Source: HLUCCA09 sp965277275
Lineage (GTDB): Bacteria; Pseudomonadota; Alphaproteobacteria; Rhodobacterales; Rhodobacteraceae
Direction: 5' to 3'
Length of the DNA: 64,000 nt
Assembly: GCA_965277275.1 (NCBI GenBank)
Contig: CBDICG010000002.1
Location: 930,001 to 994,000, forward strand
Numbering within the stretch: position 1 is the stretch's first letter; each line of letters begins with the position of its first letter. The position numbers were made by a program, and so were the translations under genes. Positions 60,758-64,000 of the stretch are shown here, one piece after another. The notes under the pieces were generated by a model. The model was not told the DNA's origin, did no database searches, and saw nothing but the letters and a program-made list of their open reading frames with translations.

Positions 60758-61369
60758 TCAACCGTCGTTGCCCACGACCACATTATTTTCGATCCGAACA
60801 TTGCTCTCGGCACCGGGGCGAGGCGCAAACCAATCCGGGTTCTTGCGCATGAAGATCTCGATCAGGCGGGCCCCGTTTTCGGCGATGTTCTGGATCTGCT
60901 CCTCACGCGATTGCGTCGCACCCGATCCGAGCAAGACCGAGTCGCCCGGCAAACGCTCAAAGACGGTGATCTGCTCTGGCTCTTCCGAGACCCGTCCGCC
61001 CAGCGCGTCGTCATAGATCCAGACCCGAATCGAGGTGACCGATTGAGGCGTCGCCACGAGCGGCACCCCCGTTACCGCAAGGGAATAGCCGTCAACGGCA
61101 ATGCCGATGTGGTAAAGTTGGGCGCCATCATAGCGACCGAAGCGATCGTCGATCGCCTTGGTAAAGGCGGCCTTCCACTCCTCGGGTTTCACGTCGCGAG
61201 ACGGTTGCACCTTCTGCGTGTTCTCGACGTTGACGATGTTATAGCCCAGCCGGAACGCACCGAGCGGCTCAACGGGATCCTGAAGATCCGCCGTCGCCGG
61301 CGCACAGGCCGCAAGGCCAAGGAGCGCAACGCACGCCACAACAAAGCGCATGTGTCGGTTGACCAGCAT
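60758..61369 (-). CDS. Lipoprotein of unknown function
   Basis: A 203-residue protein. A lipoprotein signal follows MLVNRHMRFVVACVALLG, with Cys in the LLGLAACAP box at about residue 22. The mature domain of 180 residues starts LGAFRLGYNIVNVENTQKVQ and contains FTKAIDDRFGRYDGAQLYHI and VWIYDDALGGRVSEEPEQIT, with no family I can name. ATG 61369 has GAGGGG four bases upstream; ATG 61351 is an alternative. It lies divergent from the P450 gene, 105 bp away. Confidence 0.82.
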   Translation of the reverse strand: MLVNRHMRFVVACVALLGLAACAPATADLQDPVEPLGAFRLGYNIVNVENTQKVQPSRDVKPEEWKAAFTKAIDDRFGRYDGAQLYHIGIAVDGYSLAVTGVPLVATPQSVTSIRVWIYDDALGGRVSEEPEQITVFERLPGDSVLLGSGATQSREEQIQNIAENGARLIEIFMRKNPDWFAPRPGAESNVRIENNVVVGNDG

Positions 61370-61474
61370 AAGTCCCCTCGTTCGATCCGGTTCCGGGCAA
61401 GCCGTACCGCTCTGCCGGCAGAAGAGCAACGTCACCCGTGACGCGACCCTTTCTTCGTCTGCGCGAGCCGCTAC

Positions 61475-62863
61475 ATGCCGCTTATGCGAGACGACACCAA
61501 CCCCGGCACCTCCCCAGCAGACCCGTCCGTCGCCGCGGGGGGGATCCCGGTCCGGCCACGCCACATGTCCGGGCAGGCAGGCCTCCTGGAAGCCTACGCC
61601 ATGTCCCAGCGCAACCTGCTGGAACTGATCCCGCAGGAGGCGTTCACCTCCCCGATTGTCTCCGGGGCAAACCCCGCGCGCTTCCACCTGGTGATGGATC
61701 CGGGCGCGATCCGGCGGGTCCTGCAAACCCGGGTCGAGGATTACCCAAAATCCGACCTTGCACGCGCCATCCTTCGACCGGCTATCGGCGATTCGATGCT
61801 GATCGCGGAAGGGCAGGATTGGCGCAGACAACGCCGCGCGGCCGCCCCGGCCTTTCAACCGCGCAACATCGACGGGCTCGGTCCGGTCATGTCCGCCGCC
61901 GCCGAGCGCGCGGCGGCTCGGGTTGCGGCACAGGCCGGACGCGCTGCGGATCTCCTCACGGAAATGACCCAGGCAACGTTCGAGGTCATCTCGGACGTCA
62001 CCTTTTCAGGCGAACCGGCAGTAGGGCGCGACGTCGTATTGCAAGCCGCCGAGGCATACGCCGAAGCGCAGGGCAAGATGTCCTTCCTCGATGTCCTCGG
62101 CGCCCCGGAATGGATCCCCCGGCCCGGCCGCGTCCGCGCCGATCCCCGCATGGAAACCATGAAGCGCGACGCATCAGACACGGTAGGGCGCCGTCGCAAG
62201 CATCCACGCAGCGGCGCGCCAGACCTGCTCGACCTGCTCCTCGGCGCCGATGACCTCGACGATGCGGATGTAAGGGACAACCTTCTTGCTTTCATTGTCG
62301 CCGGTCACGAGACCACGGCCCTCACTTTGGCCTGGGCCCTCTACCTTCTTGGGTTCGACCCCGATATCCAGTCACGCGCCCGCGCGGAGGCCCGGGAGGT
62401 CCTGGGAGGACGCACTGCCACGCCCGCCGACGTGCCGGATCTGCCGCTCATTCGCGCCATCATCGACGAAACGCTGCGCCTTTATCCGCCCGCGGGATTC
62501 CTCAGCCGGACAGCCCTCGAGCAAGACATGCTCTGCGGGGCAACCGTACTGCCAGGCGATACAGTGTCGGTCCCTGTCTATGCCGTGCACCGGCACCACG
62601 ATCTCTGGGAAGATCCGGACAGCTTCCGCCCCGAGCGCTTCCTGACCGGTCAGCCCCCTCCGCGCTACACCTACCTGCCCTTCGGCGACGGACCGCGGAT
62701 CTGTATCGGCGCGCGCTTTGCACTCAACGAAGCGATCGTGATCCTCGCGACCCTGCTGGCCCGGTTCCACTTTCGCGCCATCGACGGCAAGACGCCGGTG
62801 CCGACCCTGATCATCACCCTGCGACCGGAGGGCGGAGTATGGCTCGAGGTGAAGGAGATATAG
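61475..62863 (+). CDS. Cytochrome P450
   Basis: A 462-residue haem monooxygenase. The I-helix oxygen motif is FIVAGHETTALTLAWAL. The K-helix ExxR is in IDETLRLYPPAGFLSRTALE, the PERF segment is SFRPERFLTG, and the haem-binding loop is YLPFGDGPRICIGARFALNE with the axial Cys. The N-terminus lacks a membrane anchor, so it is soluble. No ferredoxin or reductase gene is adjacent, so electron partners must come from elsewhere. Substrate is unknown. Confidence 0.96.
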   Translation: MPLMRDDTNPGTSPADPSVAAGGIPVRPRHMSGQAGLLEAYAMSQRNLLELIPQEAFTSPIVSGANPARFHLVMDPGAIRRVLQTRVEDYPKSDLARAILRPAIGDSMLIAEGQDWRRQRRAAAPAFQPRNIDGLGPVMSAAAERAAARVAAQAGRAADLLTEMTQATFEVISDVTFSGEPAVGRDVVLQAAEAYAEAQGKMSFLDVLGAPEWIPRPGRVRADPRMETMKRDASDTVGRRRKHPRSGAPDLLDLLLGADDLDDADVRDNLLAFIVAGHETTALTLAWALYLLGFDPDIQSRARAEAREVLGGRTATPADVPDLPLIRAIIDETLRLYPPAGFLSRTALEQDMLCGATVLPGDTVSVPVYAVHRHHDLWEDPDSFRPERFLTGQPPPRYTYLPFGDGPRICIGARFALNEAIVILATLLARFHFRAIDGKTPVPTLIITLRPEGGVWLEVKEI

Positions 62864-62992
62864 TGGACCACCCGAGCCCCTTCATCTTGGTCCAAATACC
62901 TGCAAATGCCCTCAACAGCCGCTGCCACGGTGCCGGGTTGGGGCTTCCGTTCAGGGGTTCGCTCAGGGTACATCCCACTCGAGGAGATCGCG

Positions 62993-63766
62993 ATGACTGA
63001 CACTACGAGCTCAAGTGCACCCCTGCGACTCGGGGTGAATATCGACCACGTCGCGACGGTTCGGAACGCGCGCGGCGGCGGCGCGCCGGATCCGGCGCGC
63101 GCAGCCCAACTGGCAGAAACGGCGGGGGCCGACGGCATCACGGCGCATCTGCGCGAGGATCGCCGGCATATCGTGGACGCTGACATCGAGCGGCTGATGG
63201 CCGCCCTGACGGTGCCGCTGAACTTTGAAATGGCAGCCACCGAGGAGATGCAGGCGATCGCGCTGCGGCACAAACCGCACGCGGTCTGCATCGTGCCCGA
63301 AAAACGCGAAGAGCGGACAACCGAGGGCGGGCTCGACGTCGCGCAGGACGAAAACCGGCTGGCCCATTTCATCGCGCCTCTCGCCGCCGCGGGGTCGCGG
63401 GTCTCGATCTTCATCGCGGCGGATCAGCGCCAGGTGGAGGCCGCCGCACGGATTGGCGCTGCTGTCGTCGAGTTGCATACGGGTGCCTATTGCGACGCCC
63501 ATATCGAAGGGCGTTTCGCCGAACGCGATGCCGAACTGGCGCGTCTGACCGAGATGGCGGCCTGCGCCCATTCCCTCGGCCTGGAGGTCCACGCCGGACA
63601 CGGTTTGAGCTATGACACGGTCGCGCCGATCGCTGCCCTGCCGCAGGTCGTGGAACTGAACATCGGTCATTTTCTGATTGGCGAGGCCATTTTCACCGGC
63701 CTCGAAGACGCGATCGCGAAGATGCGGAGGCTGATGGATGCCGCGCGCGCGCCGTCAGCGGCGTAG
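62993..63766 (+). CDS. pdxJ: Pyridoxine 5'-phosphate synthase
   Basis: A 257-residue TIM-barrel enzyme that condenses 1-deoxyxylulose 5-phosphate with 3-amino-2-oxopropyl phosphate to make vitamin B6. Conserved blocks are LRLGVNIDHVATVRNARGGG, GADGITAHLREDRRHIVDAD, the NFEMAATEEMQAIALRHKPH strand and VHAGHGLSYDTVAPIAALPQ with the closing GEAIFTGLEDAI. ATG 62993 has GAGGAG upstream; the frame is open to 62906 but the added residues are not family-like. acpS follows 102 bp later. Confidence 0.96.
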   Translation: MTDTTSSSAPLRLGVNIDHVATVRNARGGGAPDPARAAQLAETAGADGITAHLREDRRHIVDADIERLMAALTVPLNFEMAATEEMQAIALRHKPHAVCIVPEKREERTTEGGLDVAQDENRLAHFIAPLAAAGSRVSIFIAADQRQVEAAARIGAAVVELHTGAYCDAHIEGRFAERDAELARLTEMAACAHSLGLEVHAGHGLSYDTVAPIAALPQVVELNIGHFLIGEAIFTGLEDAIAKMRRLMDAARAPSAA

Positions 63767-63868
63767 AACTGTGTCCGGGCACGTTGACCTCGCCCTTCGG
63801 GCATCGGCCCACCCGCCCGGACGAACCCTTTTGCGGTCGGTATTTCAGCACCGATCCGGGGATGGCAG

Positions 63869-64000
63869 ATGATCCTCGGGATCGGAACCGACCTGGCCAA
63901 TATAGAACGCATCGAGCGCACGCTCGAACGCTTCGGCGACCGGTTTCGCAATCGCGTGTTCACCGATACCGAACAGCGCAAGGCCGAGCGCCGCATGGAC
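63869..64000 (+). CDS. acpS: Holo-[acyl-carrier-protein] synthase, N-terminal part (cut by window edge)
   Basis: The first 44 codons of AcpS, which moves 4'-phosphopantetheine from CoA to acyl carrier protein. MILGIGTDLANIERIERTLE is the family start, with the Mg-binding Asp in GTDL, followed by RFRNRVFTDTEQRKAERRMD. GGGGA lies 5 bases before the ATG. The pdxJ-acpS order is usual in proteobacteria. The rest lies outside the window. Confidence 0.94.
   Translation, partial: MILGIGTDLANIERIERTLERFGDRFRNRVFTDTEQRKAERRMD

Overview
The window is GC-rich and densely coded, with short intergenic gaps. Its content points to an alphaproteobacterium of the Rhodobacterales (roseobacter type). The evidence is the rpmH-rnpA-yidD ... 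yidC-MOSC-yihA block, the pdxJ-acpS pair, a free-standing tuf, TctABC/Bug and RTX proteins, small DUF1127 and DUF1353 proteins, and a class A RNase P RNA. This placement is inferred from gene content and order; no database search was possible.

Layout. 1-4355 (minus): a likely operon read right to left, XRE-cupin regulator, tctB, tctA, tctC and a gamma-glutamyltransferase cut by the window edge. 4803-5342: secreted histidine phosphatase. 5665-10602: a 1645-residue RTX-type protein with C-terminal DUF4214. 10603-11705: gene-poor stretch with a frameshifted secreted-protein remnant and a simple repeat, next to tRNA-Arg(ACG). 11890-15957 (minus): small exported protein, sensor histidine kinase, and an FAD disulfide oxidoreductase paired with a TVP38/TMEM64 membrane protein. 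16283-25124: housekeeping block rpmH, rnpA, yidD, then ttcA and a GGDEF/EAL protein, then yidC, MOSC, yihA. 25121-34549: transporters (MFS, SLC13/RCK_C, DMT), an SH3-like protein, cytochrome c plus PQQ-type dehydrogenase, a DsrE-like protein, YmdB and 5-formyl-THF cyclo-ligase. 34549-43745: mgtE, guanine deaminase, hisN, XRE regulator, quinone oxidoreductase, LysR, DUF1127, Bax-inhibitor-1, GNAT, rpmG. 43942-48189 (minus): rnpB, AmpD-like amidase, two lipoproteins, gatA and gatC. 48332-57492 (plus): an eight-gene, translationally coupled catabolic operon. 57642-64000: glycosyltransferase, small exported protein, tuf with a tandemly repeated 3' flank, lipoprotein, P450, pdxJ and the start of acpS.

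The most interesting unit is 48332-57492: a GntR/UTRA regulator, LeuC-like and LeuD-like hydratase subunits, an isocitrate-lyase-family C-C lyase with an intact KRCGH motif, HyuB and HyuA (ATP-dependent cyclic-amide hydrolase type), an isochorismatase-fold protein lacking the usual cysteine nucleophile, and an FAD dehydrogenase. The enzyme set would fit opening of a cyclic imide or lactam, formation of an (alkyl)maleate, hydration to an (alkyl)malate and cleavage to a 2-oxo acid plus a short acid. The substrate is not known and this pathway is inference.

Other points worth checking are a 12-bp hairpin that would hide the ribosome binding site and start codon of the GGDEF/EAL gene, three 47-bp head-to-tail copies of the tuf 3' end, and paired repeats around the XRE regulator at 38.7 kb. 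No rRNA, CRISPR array, IS element or prophage was recognised.
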